Positions 8,737-18,248 of a stretch of 64,000 nt of DNA are shown piece by piece. The stretch is taken from assembly GCF_025449335.1 (NCBI RefSeq), contig NZ_CP104883.1, positions 3,030,501 through 3,094,500 on the forward strand, given 5' to 3'. This DNA is from Bartonella sp. HY328. GTDB taxonomy: Bacteria; Pseudomonadota; Alphaproteobacteria; Rhizobiales; Rhizobiaceae. Numbering within the stretch: the first letter of the stretch is position 1; each line of letters opens with the position of its first letter. The position numbers and the translations under genes are program-made. The notes under the pieces were generated by a model that was not told where the DNA came from, made no database searches, and saw only the letters and a program-made list of their open reading frames with translations.

Positions 8737-9225
8737 CTAAGAAAGAGGATTACCTTCATCATCGTAGTCCTCTGGAAAAAGCAATCTAAAATAGTCTTTT
8801 CGTGGGTCATAGTGAGTAGCTGCCACAACTCCATTACCAACGTATTTTTCTATATCATCCATATTTATAAGTAATGGCGTTTGGTTAAGAGGCGATGTTT
8901 CACCAAAATCTTTTGTTTCTGGAAAACAAATAGATTTTAACCCAGTCAAAATATTATCGCAATTTATAATTCCAGTTAAGCTTGCTTGTATTGGAACTTG
9001 GGTTAAACCGCCAGCCCTTAATAACATATTGGAATATAAAAAATTTCTTAATTTTGGGGAATCGACAGTGATAAAGTAATCACTCTGTTTTATAATATCA
9101 TCATTATTATTATAATAATCTAGGTCAAATAGCTTTAATTTATAATCAAAATCTAATAATTGACCAAATATATTTAACTCACAATTAAATTGTTTGTTTT
9201 TAAACCATTCTGCGACAGTTATCAT
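8737..9225 (-). CDS. Hypothetical protein, AT-rich orphan
   Basis: The predicted protein has 162 residues, is acidic and rich in Asn, Asp, Leu and Tyr, and has no signal peptide or membrane segment. The start MITVAEWFKNKQF is plausible. The C-terminus ends in a strongly acidic stretch, LLFPEDYDDEGNPLS. I recognise no family. The size, acidity and isolated AT-rich setting resemble immunity proteins of polymorphic toxin or contact-dependent inhibition loci, but no toxin gene is present, so this is only a guess. The flanks are sdaA on one side and a dispersed repeat on the other. Confidence 0.55.
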   Translation of the reverse strand: MITVAEWFKNKQFNCELNIFGQLLDFDYKLKLFDLDYYNNNDDIIKQSDYFITVDSPKLRNFLYSNMLLRAGGLTQVPIQASLTGIINCDNILTGLKSICFPETKDFGETSPLNQTPLLINMDDIEKYVGNGVVAATHYDPRKDYFRLLFPEDYDDEGNPLS

Positions 9226-9400
9226 TTTATTATAATTCCTGTAAATTCCTGTTATGCTTTAAGATAACCTGCGACTATTCCCATATTTCCACCTATGCGC
9301 CTCTAAACCTATAACACCATTTTTCAAAATATAATATTGCATAATGATATTCTATATTGATGGGCTATTCCAATAATCATTATGATGCCTAGACCAATTA

Positions 9401-9552
9401 CTTAAAGAAACAAGCACAAAAAGTAGCAAAAATATGCAATTTTGATATAAGAAGTAAAAGAGCGAAAAGTGGGTGCTATACCTTAGTTAAAATTTTCGAC
9501 GCTGTAGATTAAAGCAGTTTTGCGTCCTTTCAGGACATACGCAAATTTCACG
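9401..9552 (+). repeat. Dispersed repeat, copy A
   Basis: About 150 bases here align with the reverse complement of 62386-62541, at roughly 70 percent by eye. Shared blocks include TTAAAGAAACAAGCACAA, TTTTGATATAA, GCGAAAAGTGGGTG-TATACC, GACGC-GTAGATTA and GTCCTTTCAGGA. The bases just before it (CCTAGACCAATTA) loosely resemble the end of the element at 62267-62557. Confidence 0.7.
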
Positions 9553-9777
9553 CCTCAACCTGCTACACAGGAAGCATATCCGAATTGTAGATATACAAGT
9601 ATAAAAGCTTATTATTGGGCTTAATAAAAACGCTAGCGCTTGAACAATCCCTTTTACGACCTCAATCGTCTAAGGCAATTTTATTCTCAGCTACAAACTG
9701 ATAACAGGTAATTGCTAATGGTTGGATTTTCTTGCTTAGCCAAAGCAGCAATAATCTCTTTTGCTTTAAATACCAAT

Positions 9778-9807
9778 AAGCCCTAACCATTTTCTGACTA
9801 GGGCTTA
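9778..9807 (-). terminator. Terminator after adhP
   Basis: The stem AAGCCCTA / TAGGGCTT has a 14-base loop and lies 40 bases past the adhP stop. The U-tract is only modest. Confidence 0.6.
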
Positions 9808-9846
9808 AATATCACTTATAAGCTATCTATAATTATCGCGATAATA

Positions 9847-10881
9847 TTAGCTTGCCATATCAAGCACAACGCGCCCCGATATTTTGCCCTTAATCATATC
9901 ATCAAAAATATTATTAATATTGGCAAGCTTATCAATTGTATTATGCGAATGCACTTTACCACGAGCAGCGTAATCAAGCGATTCTTGCAAATCTAAGCGT
10001 GTACCAACGATGGAGCCGCGCAGCGTAATACCATTAAGCACCATATTAAATACTGATACCGGAAACTCGCCAGCAGGCAAGCCATTCATTGATAGCGTAC
10101 CACCACGGCGCACCATGCCAAGCGCTGAGGCAAAAGCACCCTCAGATGGTGCTGTAACAAGCATGCCATTAACACCGCCGCCAGTAAGCTTTTTAAGCTC
10201 TCCTTGTGGGTCATTGCTACTCTTGGTGTTAATGACAATATCCGCGCCAAGTTCTTTAGCAAGGCGCAATTTATCATCATCAATATCAATAGCGGCAACA
10301 TTCATGCCCATGGCTTTAGCATATTGCACAGCCAAGTGGCCAAGACCACCAATACCGGAAATCCCCATCCATTCACCCGGCTTTGCGTCAGTTACTTTTA
10401 AGCCTTTATAGACCGTGACACCAGCACATAGAATTGGGGCAATATCAGTAAAGGCTATATTATCTGGCAAATGGCCAACATAATTAGGATCTGCCACCAC
10501 ATAATCAGCAAAGCCACCATTAATCGAATAGCCAGTATTTAATTGCTCTTCACAAAGGGTTTCCCAGCCACCAAGACAATGAACACAATGGCCGCAAGCA
10601 GTATAAAGCCATGGAATACCGACACGGTCGCCTTCCTTAACATGCTTAACACCGCGCCCAACTGCAGAAACAAAGCCAACACCCTCATGACCAGGAATGA
10701 ACGGTGGATTGGGCTTAACTGGCCAATCACCATGAGCTGCATGAAGGTCAGTATGACAAACACCACAAGCTTCGATCTTAACTTGTATCATACCCTCTTT
10801 TGGCTCTGGTATCGGCACCTCATCAATGGTTAGGGGTTTACCAAATTCACGCACAACTGCTGCTTGCATTGTATGAGCCAT
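9847..10881 (-). CDS. adhP: Zinc-dependent alcohol dehydrogenase, AdhP type
   Basis: This 344-residue medium-chain dehydrogenase oxidises ethanol and similar alcohols with NAD. The catalytic zinc ligands are in CGVCHTDLHAAHGDWP (Cys42) and GHEGVGFV (His65, Glu66). The structural zinc site is CGHCVHCLGGWETLC (four Cys, 96-110). The Rossmann motif GIGGLGHLAVQYAKAMG is near 174, followed by the NAD-selecting AIDIDDDK. The start is ATG at 10881 because GGAGG precedes it; the frame stays open 49 codons further upstream without a better signal. It is the last gene of the run on this strand and is 19 bases from the exporter permease if the longer frame is counted. Confidence 0.94.
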   Translation of the reverse strand: MAHTMQAAVVREFGKPLTIDEVPIPEPKEGMIQVKIEACGVCHTDLHAAHGDWPVKPNPPFIPGHEGVGFVSAVGRGVKHVKEGDRVGIPWLYTACGHCVHCLGGWETLCEEQLNTGYSINGGFADYVVADPNYVGHLPDNIAFTDIAPILCAGVTVYKGLKVTDAKPGEWMGISGIGGLGHLAVQYAKAMGMNVAAIDIDDDKLRLAKELGADIVINTKSSNDPQGELKKLTGGGVNGMLVTAPSEGAFASALGMVRRGGTLSMNGLPAGEFPVSVFNMVLNGITLRGSIVGTRLDLQESLDYAARGKVHSHNTIDKLANINNIFDDMIKGKISGRVVLDMAS

Positions 10882-11047
10882 ATTAGCCTCCATGACCATA
10901 TGCATTTCAACAAGCCTGATTAGCAATAAGAGGCCGTTTAGATGCCTTGCTTTAAATGAGAATTTCTCATAAATATTATGGCATATATTGAGATGTTCAC
11001 CAAGCGGATAATCACAAAGATATGCCATAATTGATTGAAATCAAACC

Positions 11048-12169
11048 CTATTTTAGATAGGCTCTAAAGCGGCGCAATGAAAACATGAACAGAACAATAC
11101 CGATGATAAACAAGGCCAAGAAGTTACCCCAAACAACGGAAAAACCTGCACCGCGATAAAGAATGGATTGGCCAAGCATAATGAAATGGGTATTGGGTGC
11201 GGCAAGCATAATATCTTGAATGAATTGCGGCATGCTTTCACGCGGTGTCATACCGCCAGATAAAATTTGCAACGGCAATAAAACCAGCATCAATAAGAGG
11301 CCAAATTGCGGCATAGAATTTGCCATTGTTGCAAGCGCAATGCCCATGCAAGTTGTAGCAAAAAGATGCAAAATCGCCCCACATAAAAATAGTGGTATCG
11401 AGCCTTGAATTGGCACTTGCAACAGACCTTGCACGATAAAAATAAGCGAAAAGGCCGAACAAACAAAAACAATCAAACCCATTGACCAAATTTTGGATAC
11501 CATAATTTCGGTTGCAGTTACTGGCATTACCAAAAGATGCTCAATCGTGCCATGTTCGCGTTCGCGGATAAGCGCCGTGCCCGTCAAGATAATAGAAAGC
11601 ATGGTGATATTATTAATAACATTAATGAGTGAGCCAAACCATGACTTATTAAGTTCAGGGTTAAAGCGCGCTCGTAAAGCAAGATCAACTTGTGATGAAG
11701 TATTAGCGCGATAACCGCTTTGAAATTCGCTCACCTCTGAATTAATGATTTGCTGGATATAACCAGCGCCCGTTAAGGCTTGGCTCATACGGGTAGCATC
11801 GACATTGAGCTGTATTTGTGGAGACCGTCCTGCCTTTAAATCGCGCTGAAAATTTGGTGGTATATCAAGAGCAAAAGTATCTAGCCCTTGGTCAAGACGC
11901 GAGTCCATTTCATGGATATCAATCAAGGATGGCCTTGTAAAATAAGGCATCAAAAACGCTGTGGTTATACGCGCTGAAAGCGGGGAATTATCTTCATCAA
12001 CAATTGATATTGGGGTTAGATTCAAGGTTTCAGGCGCAGCTTTTGATGCAACATAAATGGAACCAGTGAAAGCATAAACAATCAGGATCAACAGCATTGG
12101 ATCGCGTAAAATACCGCGTATTTCTTTAATACCAAGGGTGAAGATGTGTTTTAAATCCATAATCGTCAC
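11048..12169 (-). CDS. yhhJ: ABC-2 type exporter permease (YhhJ-like)
   Basis: This is a 373-residue inner-membrane permease. There is one membrane segment near residues 24-44, a large periplasmic part, and a C-terminal block of five or six segments (about 180-365). It contains the ABC-2 signature region TALIREREHGTIEHLLVMPVT. It overlaps the upstream ATPase-permease gene by four bases, so the two are translationally coupled. With the HlyD-like protein further upstream it forms a YhiI-RbbA-YhhJ-type exporter. Such systems export drugs or other small molecules; the substrate here is unknown. Confidence 0.9.
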   Translation of the reverse strand: MTIMDLKHIFTLGIKEIRGILRDPMLLILIVYAFTGSIYVASKAAPETLNLTPISIVDEDNSPLSARITTAFLMPYFTRPSLIDIHEMDSRLDQGLDTFALDIPPNFQRDLKAGRSPQIQLNVDATRMSQALTGAGYIQQIINSEVSEFQSGYRANTSSQVDLALRARFNPELNKSWFGSLINVINNITMLSIILTGTALIREREHGTIEHLLVMPVTATEIMVSKIWSMGLIVFVCSAFSLIFIVQGLLQVPIQGSIPLFLCGAILHLFATTCMGIALATMANSMPQFGLLLMLVLLPLQILSGGMTPRESMPQFIQDIMLAAPNTHFIMLGQSILYRGAGFSVVWGNFLALFIIGIVLFMFSLRRFRAYLK

Positions 12170-15006
12170 CGTGCCTGTTTTTTAGTTAAAAGTGTTGCAA
12201 TGCCAATTAATATTGGAAAAGCTAAGGCGAGCGGCAAGAACATTGAAGCAAGATCTCCAAAGTCCAACCCCTTGGCAAAAGTGCCACGCGATATAATAAT
12301 GAAATAGGTGGTAGGATAAATTTTGCCGATAAATGCTCCCATGCCTTCAAGCGATGACACCGGATCCGTTAAACCTGAAAACTGCACGGCCGGCAAAATA
12401 GTTAAAATCGATGTACCAAAAATCGCCGCAATCTGGCTATTCATAAAGGTGGAGATTAAAAGCCCAAAGGCAGTGGCAAAACTTACGTAAAATAGCGATG
12501 CTAACATAAATGACGGTAAGCTACCGGTAAAATCGACGCGGAAAACCAACACTGCCAATAGCCATAGTAAAACCGCATTGAGCATACCAAGCATAATGTA
12601 AGGCAATTGCTTGCCTAGCAAAAACTCAAATGAAGTAACCGGCGTTACATAAAGATTGATAATCGAACCCATTTCCTTTTCGCGTACCACGCTTAAAGCT
12701 GCCAACATTGCTGGAATAATCAGCAATAATATTGGAATAACCGCCGGAACCATGGCTGGCAGGCTTTCAAGTGAAGCATTATAACGGAAACGTACTTGAA
12801 TTTGGAAATCACCATTCGCGGCCTCTTTTCCATATTGAACACGCGCTTGGTTTTGCAACCATAACATATGCATACCTTGCACATAACCGCGAACGGTTTC
12901 AGCTCTAGCTGGCATGGCACCATCAATCCACGCGCCCACCTCTACCGGCCGTCCATGTTTAATATTTTCAGCAAAATTTGGCGGTATTTCAATCGCCAAG
13001 CTAATTTCACCTGATCGCATACGCTTATCAAGATCATCATAATCTTTAATGTCATCATGCTGGATAAAATAACGCGATCCCGAAATTTGTTGAATATAAT
13101 CGCGGCTTGTTTCGGTTTGGTTGCGGTCAAGAACGGCAAAACTTAAATTTTCAACATCCATATTAATGCCATAACCAATAACTAGCATCAAAATCACACT
13201 ACCGACCAAGGCAAGTGTTGCGCGGATTGGATCGCGTTTTAACTCCAGCATTTCACGATTAGCATAGCTTAACAACCGCATAATATCAAAAAAGGCATGA
13301 GCGTTTTTATCTTTGCTTTTTGCAGCAGCCAAATTTGAATTGTCGCTTGTCTTAGTCGCTTCGTCTTCTGTCGCAGATGAGGGAACGTCCTGTTTTTCAC
13401 CAATGGCTTCTTCTAAATAGCTGATAAAGGCTTCTTCAAGATTTTGCGCATGCTTATTCGTGATAATTTTTTCTGGGGTATCAGAAATTAAAACGCGCCC
13501 CGCATGCATTAAAGATATGCGATCGCACCGCGCCGCCTCATTCATAAAATGGGTGGTAATAAAAATCGTTACATTTTCGTTGCGTGATAATTGTCCTAAT
13601 GTTTCCCATAAGTCATCACGGGCAATGGGATCAAGACCCGATGTCGGTTCATCAAGAATAAGAATTTCTGGCTTATGCAGCAGAGCAACGGCCAAAGACA
13701 TACGCTGGCGCACGCCAAGGGGCAATGCGTCAGGCATGGATGACAAAACATCAGCCAAATCAAAACGTTTGACCATTTCATCTATACGGGCGGCTCTACC
13801 ATCTTTTGGTAATTCAAAAATCTCGGCATGAAGTTCTAAATTTTCTTGCACAGTTAATTCTGAATAAAGCGAAAAAGCCTGACTCATATAGCCAACATGC
13901 TGGCGCGTTGTCATATCATCAGCATCAATTTGCTTGCCAAATAATTTCGCCGTACCTGAGGTTACCGGTAAAAGACCAGTTAGCATTTTCATGGTTGTAC
14001 TTTTACCGCAACCATTAGAGCCTAAAAATCCGAAAATCTCACCCTTATGAATACTAAAACTAACATGATCTACCGCAGTAAAATCACCAAATTTTTTAGT
14101 AAGATCAATTGCTTCAATCGCAACTTCATTATTTTGCTCATTTGCAACACGCGGCGGAATAACCACTTTGGTATAATTGGTTTTTTCCTCCTCTGGCATC
14201 AAAGCTATAAAGGCATCATCAAGATTATCTTTACCGGTTTTTGCCAATAATTCCTGCGGAGTGCCAGTTGCAAGAATTTTGCCACCATCCATAGCAATTA
14301 GCCAATCAAACCGGGCAGCCTCCTCCATATAGGCGGTGGCAACCACCACGCTCATATCCTTGGCATCTTTACGAATATCGTCAATGAGGTTCCAAAATTG
14401 TCGGCGCGACAACGGATCAACACCGGTTGTCGGTTCATCAAGCACCAGCAGTTTAGGATCATGAATGAGCGAACAAACAAGCCCTAGTTTTTGCTTCATA
14501 CCACCTGATAATTTACCAGCGGAACGATCTTCAAACCCATTAAGACCAGTGCGATAAAGCAGATTTTTAATCCGCGCCGCACGTTCCTTTTTCTCCTGCC
14601 CAAAAAGCTTGGCAAAAAAATTAGCGTTTTCCTCAACCGATAATGTGGGATAAAGGTTTTTACCAAGGCCCTGAGGCATATAAGCAATATCTGGACAAAC
14701 ACGCTCGCGATGACGCTTTTCACGCATATCGCCCTCTAACACTTCCACATCACCATCTTGTATAGCGCGCGCGCCGGTAATTAAGGACAAAAGGCTCGAT
14801 TTACCAACGCCATCAGGACCGATAAAGCCAATCATTTTACCAGCTGGCAATTCTAAGGTAATATTATCAAGGGCAAGGGTCTTGCCATAGCGCAAAGTTA
14901 CATTTTTTAACGAGACAACATTCTTTCCCATGTTGGAAACAGAATTTGCCTCAACATTGGCTGCTATATTTTGCTTAGGATTACCATCATTGGCCATTAC
15001 TATCAA
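12166..15006 (-). CDS. rbbA: RbbA-type fused ABC transporter: two ATPase domains plus permease
   Basis: The protein has 946 residues. The first nucleotide-binding domain (about 28-265) has Walker A GPDGVGKSS, signature LSGGMKQKL and Walker B LLVLDEPTTGVDP. The second (about 305-535) has Walker A GSNGCGKST, a divergent signature LPLGVRQRM and Walker B LILDEPTSGLDP. An acidic, low-complexity linker follows (about 550-580), then an ABC-2 permease domain with a segment near 600 and a cluster from about 755 to 940. This layout is that of E. coli RbbA/YhiH. RbbA was once linked to ribosomes, but the operon context favours an export role. It is coupled to yhhJ downstream by a four-base overlap. Confidence 0.93.
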   Translation of the reverse strand: MIVMANDGNPKQNIAANVEANSVSNMGKNVVSLKNVTLRYGKTLALDNITLELPAGKMIGFIGPDGVGKSSLLSLITGARAIQDGDVEVLEGDMREKRHRERVCPDIAYMPQGLGKNLYPTLSVEENANFFAKLFGQEKKERAARIKNLLYRTGLNGFEDRSAGKLSGGMKQKLGLVCSLIHDPKLLVLDEPTTGVDPLSRRQFWNLIDDIRKDAKDMSVVVATAYMEEAARFDWLIAMDGGKILATGTPQELLAKTGKDNLDDAFIALMPEEEKTNYTKVVIPPRVANEQNNEVAIEAIDLTKKFGDFTAVDHVSFSIHKGEIFGFLGSNGCGKSTTMKMLTGLLPVTSGTAKLFGKQIDADDMTTRQHVGYMSQAFSLYSELTVQENLELHAEIFELPKDGRAARIDEMVKRFDLADVLSSMPDALPLGVRQRMSLAVALLHKPEILILDEPTSGLDPIARDDLWETLGQLSRNENVTIFITTHFMNEAARCDRISLMHAGRVLISDTPEKIITNKHAQNLEEAFISYLEEAIGEKQDVPSSATEDEATKTSDNSNLAAAKSKDKNAHAFFDIMRLLSYANREMLELKRDPIRATLALVGSVILMLVIGYGINMDVENLSFAVLDRNQTETSRDYIQQISGSRYFIQHDDIKDYDDLDKRMRSGEISLAIEIPPNFAENIKHGRPVEVGAWIDGAMPARAETVRGYVQGMHMLWLQNQARVQYGKEAANGDFQIQVRFRYNASLESLPAMVPAVIPILLLIIPAMLAALSVVREKEMGSIINLYVTPVTSFEFLLGKQLPYIMLGMLNAVLLWLLAVLVFRVDFTGSLPSFMLASLFYVSFATAFGLLISTFMNSQIAAIFGTSILTILPAVQFSGLTDPVSSLEGMGAFIGKIYPTTYFIIISRGTFAKGLDFGDLASMFLPLALAFPILIGIATLLTKKQAR

Positions 15007-15156
15007 AACTCCATCGCCATTTTCGGGAAAGTAGCTCTTTGTTAAAGTGCTACTTTATTGGGCCTTTACAGGGTATGAAACTCGCCTCAAACTCCCTGAT
15101 TTTGCTTTTATTAAATGGCCTAATCCTTTAAAAAAACCGCCATTAATAAAAGTAGC

Positions 15157-16266
15157 CTATTGTGGCTTTGCACCCTCTTTTGGCGGTAAATTTTCAATCT
15201 TAATTGATGATTGCAGATTATCTGGCCATGGTTTGCTATCATCAAGCTTTACATAAATAACCCCCGGCAAACCAGTTTTAACGTCCTTGATATATTGCTC
15301 GAGCAAGGCACTTGGAATACGCGCACGCACGCGGAACATTAATTTTGCACGTTCTTCTGAAGTCTCCACCGTTTTAGGTGTAAACTGCGCAACATCGGAC
15401 ACAAAAGAAATATTAGTTGGTATGACATATTGCGGCAAAGCATCTAAAACCAGATGAGCTTCTTGACCAAGAGATAATTTACCAATTTGATCGGTTGGCA
15501 AGAAGAACGTCATATAGACATCGCTTAAATCAACAAGATTAAGCACGCGTCCGCCAGCAGCCACAACTTCTCCTGGTTGAGCAATGCGATATTGGATACG
15601 GCCAGAGCGCGGCGCTTTCAATGCGCTATCATCAATGTCGGATTGAATACGCTCAATGGTGGCTTTTGCAGCATCAACAGCTGCCTCGGCGCTCACCACA
15701 TTAGCTTTAGCGGTTGAAACACCAGCCTTGGCTGAAGCCAATTGTGCATTGGCGGCGGCAAGGGCTGAAAGTGCCCCCTCATAGGTTGCCTGATCATCAT
15801 CCTTGGTTTGTTCAGAAACAGTGCCGCGCTCTTGCAAAGTATTAGAACGATTAAACCGCCTTTGCGCATTATCACGCTGAACCGTTGCTTGCGATACACG
15901 CGCCACATTGGCTTCTTCTTCTGCTGTAGCTTGTTCTACCTGCAATTTTGCAGTTTCAACATTAATTTGGGCTTGCTTCAACTGGGCTTGTGCTTGGCGC
16001 AATTGCGCATCAAGCGTTAAAGTATCCATTTGTGCGACAACTTCACCCTCATGAACAAAATCACCTTCACGCTTTTTAATGTCACTAATACGTCCTGATG
16101 ATTTCGCCGCAATATCAACTTCTGTTGCTTCAATCCGACCATTAGCGACAGCTACATAATCGGGAAGAGTATTGGATGATGGCAATAAATAACGCCAAGC
16201 AATAAAACCAACAACAATGACTAAGACAACCACCCAGCCCCATTTGCCCGCTTTTTGTAAAGCCAT
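15157..16266 (-). CDS. yhiI: HlyD-family periplasmic adaptor (YhiI-like)
   Basis: This 369-residue membrane-fusion protein has one N-terminal membrane anchor (about residues 9-26, GWVVVLVIVVGFIAWRYLL). It then has a biotinyl-lipoyl-like half (GRIEATEVDIAAKSSGRIS), a long Ala/Gln-rich coiled-coil hairpin (about 75-210, with repeated AQAQLKQAQ-type heptads), the second lipoyl half (LKAPRSGRIQYRIAQPGEVV) and a beta-barrel end. It would link the RbbA/YhhJ inner-membrane complex to an outer-membrane channel. It is the first gene of the exporter operon. A 150-base gap precedes rbbA, so rbbA may also have its own promoter. Confidence 0.92.
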   Translation of the reverse strand: MALQKAGKWGWVVVLVIVVGFIAWRYLLPSSNTLPDYVAVANGRIEATEVDIAAKSSGRISDIKKREGDFVHEGEVVAQMDTLTLDAQLRQAQAQLKQAQINVETAKLQVEQATAEEEANVARVSQATVQRDNAQRRFNRSNTLQERGTVSEQTKDDDQATYEGALSALAAANAQLASAKAGVSTAKANVVSAEAAVDAAKATIERIQSDIDDSALKAPRSGRIQYRIAQPGEVVAAGGRVLNLVDLSDVYMTFFLPTDQIGKLSLGQEAHLVLDALPQYVIPTNISFVSDVAQFTPKTVETSEERAKLMFRVRARIPSALLEQYIKDVKTGLPGVIYVKLDDSKPWPDNLQSSIKIENLPPKEGAKPQ

Positions 16267-16721
16267 AATCCATCACTCCAATATTGACAAACACTAAATT
16301 TATAGTTGCAAATACCCAAATATTATTATCTAGATTTTCACAACTACACCATACCAAAGATAATTCTAATTAAGTAAATACTTAAATAGTTATTGTTTTA
16401 AACAATTGATCATGCAGCAAAATAAAAGAATCATACCAATTAAGCCGCTTCTTTACTATGCGCGTAAAAAAAAATTAATACAAATATTTTGAATTAAAAG
16501 ATTTTAAAAAATTTAAATAAATCATTTTTAAAAACATCTAGAAGCTAGGCTTTATTAAGTTTAAGGAAATATTATTATATTTTTAAAGAAACAACTTTCT
16601 TCTCATTTTAAAACGAACATGCACTAAAAAACATTGATAAATTAATTTTAAAAATTTTTAAATGCGTCCTCAAATGACATTGGGGCGCATTTTTAACCTT
16701 TAATAGCAGTCAATTGCGCCC
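16267..16721. other. Spacer between exporter operon and glpK
   Basis: This 455-base AT-rich stretch should hold the exporter promoter at its left end. The glpK terminator is at its right end. I see no gene or convincing operator. Confidence 0.6.
16656..16692 (-). terminator. Terminator after glpK
   Basis: On the minus strand the stem AAATGCGCCCC pairs with a partner that includes one G-U pair, and is followed by a long T-rich tract. It lies 30 bases past the glpK stop. Confidence 0.8.
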
Positions 16722-18236
16722 TTATTCTTCGGCGTCTTCAATATCCCAATCACGGACGCGCTGAACCGCTTTTTTCCAACCCTTATAACGTTTTTGCTGT
16801 TTTGCCACATCATCCGACGGACTAAATAATTTTTCAACACGCGATACTTGCCGCACTTCATCGAGGCTTTTCCAAAAGCCAACCGCAAGTCCAGCAAGAT
16901 AGGCAGCACCAAAGGCGGTCACTTCACGAATAACTGGGCGTTCTACTGGTTTTTGCAAAATATCGGCTTGGAATTGCATTAAGAAATTATTAGCCACAGC
17001 ACCACCATCAACCCTAAGAGCTTTCATGTCAGTACCTGCATCATCAAGCATTGCGTCAAGCACATCCTTGGTTTGATAGGCAATAGCTTCCAATGTTGCA
17101 CGAGTAATATGATTGCGATTGACACCCCGTGTAATACCCATAATGGCACCACGAGCAAAAGGATCCCAATAGGGTGCGCCTAGACCTGTAAAGGCAGGCA
17201 CCACATAAACACCATTGGCAGTACCAACTTTTTCAGCAAAATATTCAGAATCTTCCGCATCGGTAAAGAACTTTAATTCATCACGCAGCCATTGGATCGC
17301 CGCACCCGCCACAAAAATAGAACCTTCAAGCGCATAAGCAGGGCCGCCATTTTCATCACATGCAATGGTCGTAATCAGTCCCTTATGAGATGTGACGGCT
17401 TTTTTACCGGTGTTCATCAGCATGAAGCAACCAGTACCATAAGTATTTTTGGCTTCCCCCTCATTAACACAGATATGGCCAAAAAGTGCAGCCTGTTGGT
17501 CGCCCGCCGCACCGGCGATAGGGATACGTGTACCGCCACGACCACCAATATTGGTTTGCCCATAAATTTGCGATGAACGCTTAACTTCCGGCAGCATAGA
17601 ACGGGGGATATTAAGTGCCTTTAGCATCTCTTCATCCCAATCTAGCGTGTGGATATTAAAGATCATGGTGCGCGATGCATTTGTATATTCAGTTACATGC
17701 ACGCGACCTTGTGTCATATTCCAAATAAGCCAAGTATCGACAGTTCCAAAAAGCAGCTCACCACGGTCTGCTTTTTCACGTGCGCCTTCAACATTTTCCA
17801 AGATCCAAGCAATTTTGGTACCAGAAAAATACGGGTCAATCACAAGGCCGGTATTATTGCGCACATGATCTTCAAGGCCAGCCTTTTTAAGACGTGCACA
17901 AATTTCGGTTGTACGGCGACATTGCCAGACAATAGCATTATAAACTGGCTTTCCAGTTGCTTTTTCCCAAACAATCGTTGTTTCACGCTGATTGGTAATA
18001 CCGATACCAGCAATTTCGTCTGAGGTGATACCAGCTTTTGCCAATGCCTCCGTCAAGGTTGAACTTTGGGTTGCCCAAATTTCACGCGGGTCGTGCTCAA
18101 CCCAGCCTGGATGAGGATAAATTTGCGTAAATTCACGCTGAGCAACGCTGACAACTTCAGCCTGTTTATTCAAAACCAATGTTCTAGAACTGGTTGTGCC
18201 CTGATCCAAAGCAACGATATATTTTTTCTCCGCCAT
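16722..18236 (-). CDS. glpK: Glycerol kinase
   Basis: This 504-residue FGGY-family kinase phosphorylates glycerol to glycerol 3-phosphate with ATP. The family features are present: phosphate-binding DQGTTSSRTLVLN near residue 10, INQRETTIVWEK (seen as TNQRETTIVWEK), the GTVDTWLIWNM segment, GAAGDQQAALFGH, and the FGGY signature area GLGAPYWDPFARGAIMGITR. It lies 12 bases downstream of glpF in a glpD-glpF-glpK operon, and ends at a clear hairpin. Confidence 0.97.
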   Translation of the reverse strand: MAEKKYIVALDQGTTSSRTLVLNKQAEVVSVAQREFTQIYPHPGWVEHDPREIWATQSSTLTEALAKAGITSDEIAGIGITNQRETTIVWEKATGKPVYNAIVWQCRRTTEICARLKKAGLEDHVRNNTGLVIDPYFSGTKIAWILENVEGAREKADRGELLFGTVDTWLIWNMTQGRVHVTEYTNASRTMIFNIHTLDWDEEMLKALNIPRSMLPEVKRSSQIYGQTNIGGRGGTRIPIAGAAGDQQAALFGHICVNEGEAKNTYGTGCFMLMNTGKKAVTSHKGLITTIACDENGGPAYALEGSIFVAGAAIQWLRDELKFFTDAEDSEYFAEKVGTANGVYVVPAFTGLGAPYWDPFARGAIMGITRGVNRNHITRATLEAIAYQTKDVLDAMLDDAGTDMKALRVDGGAVANNFLMQFQADILQKPVERPVIREVTAFGAAYLAGLAVGFWKSLDEVRQVSRVEKLFSPSDDVAKQQKRYKGWKKAVQRVRDWDIEDAEE

Positions 18237-18248
18237 AATATGCTCCCG

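Larger units (their letters stand above)
9226..9846. other. Spacer carrying a dispersed repeat
   Basis: This 621-base noncoding stretch holds a repeat copy at 9401-9552 and a hairpin near 9778 next to the adhP stop. I see no gene in it. Confidence 0.6.

Noticed and set aside
13460..13550. Divergent signature LPLGVRQRM in the second ATPase domain of the RbbA-like protein as a broken site
   Set aside because: To my knowledge RbbA/YhiH relatives have a similar divergent second signature, so it is not a lesion.
15157..16266. Repetitive Ala/Gln sequence as a possible tandem DNA repeat
   Set aside because: It is the normal coiled-coil of an HlyD-type adaptor and the DNA is not a precise repeat.
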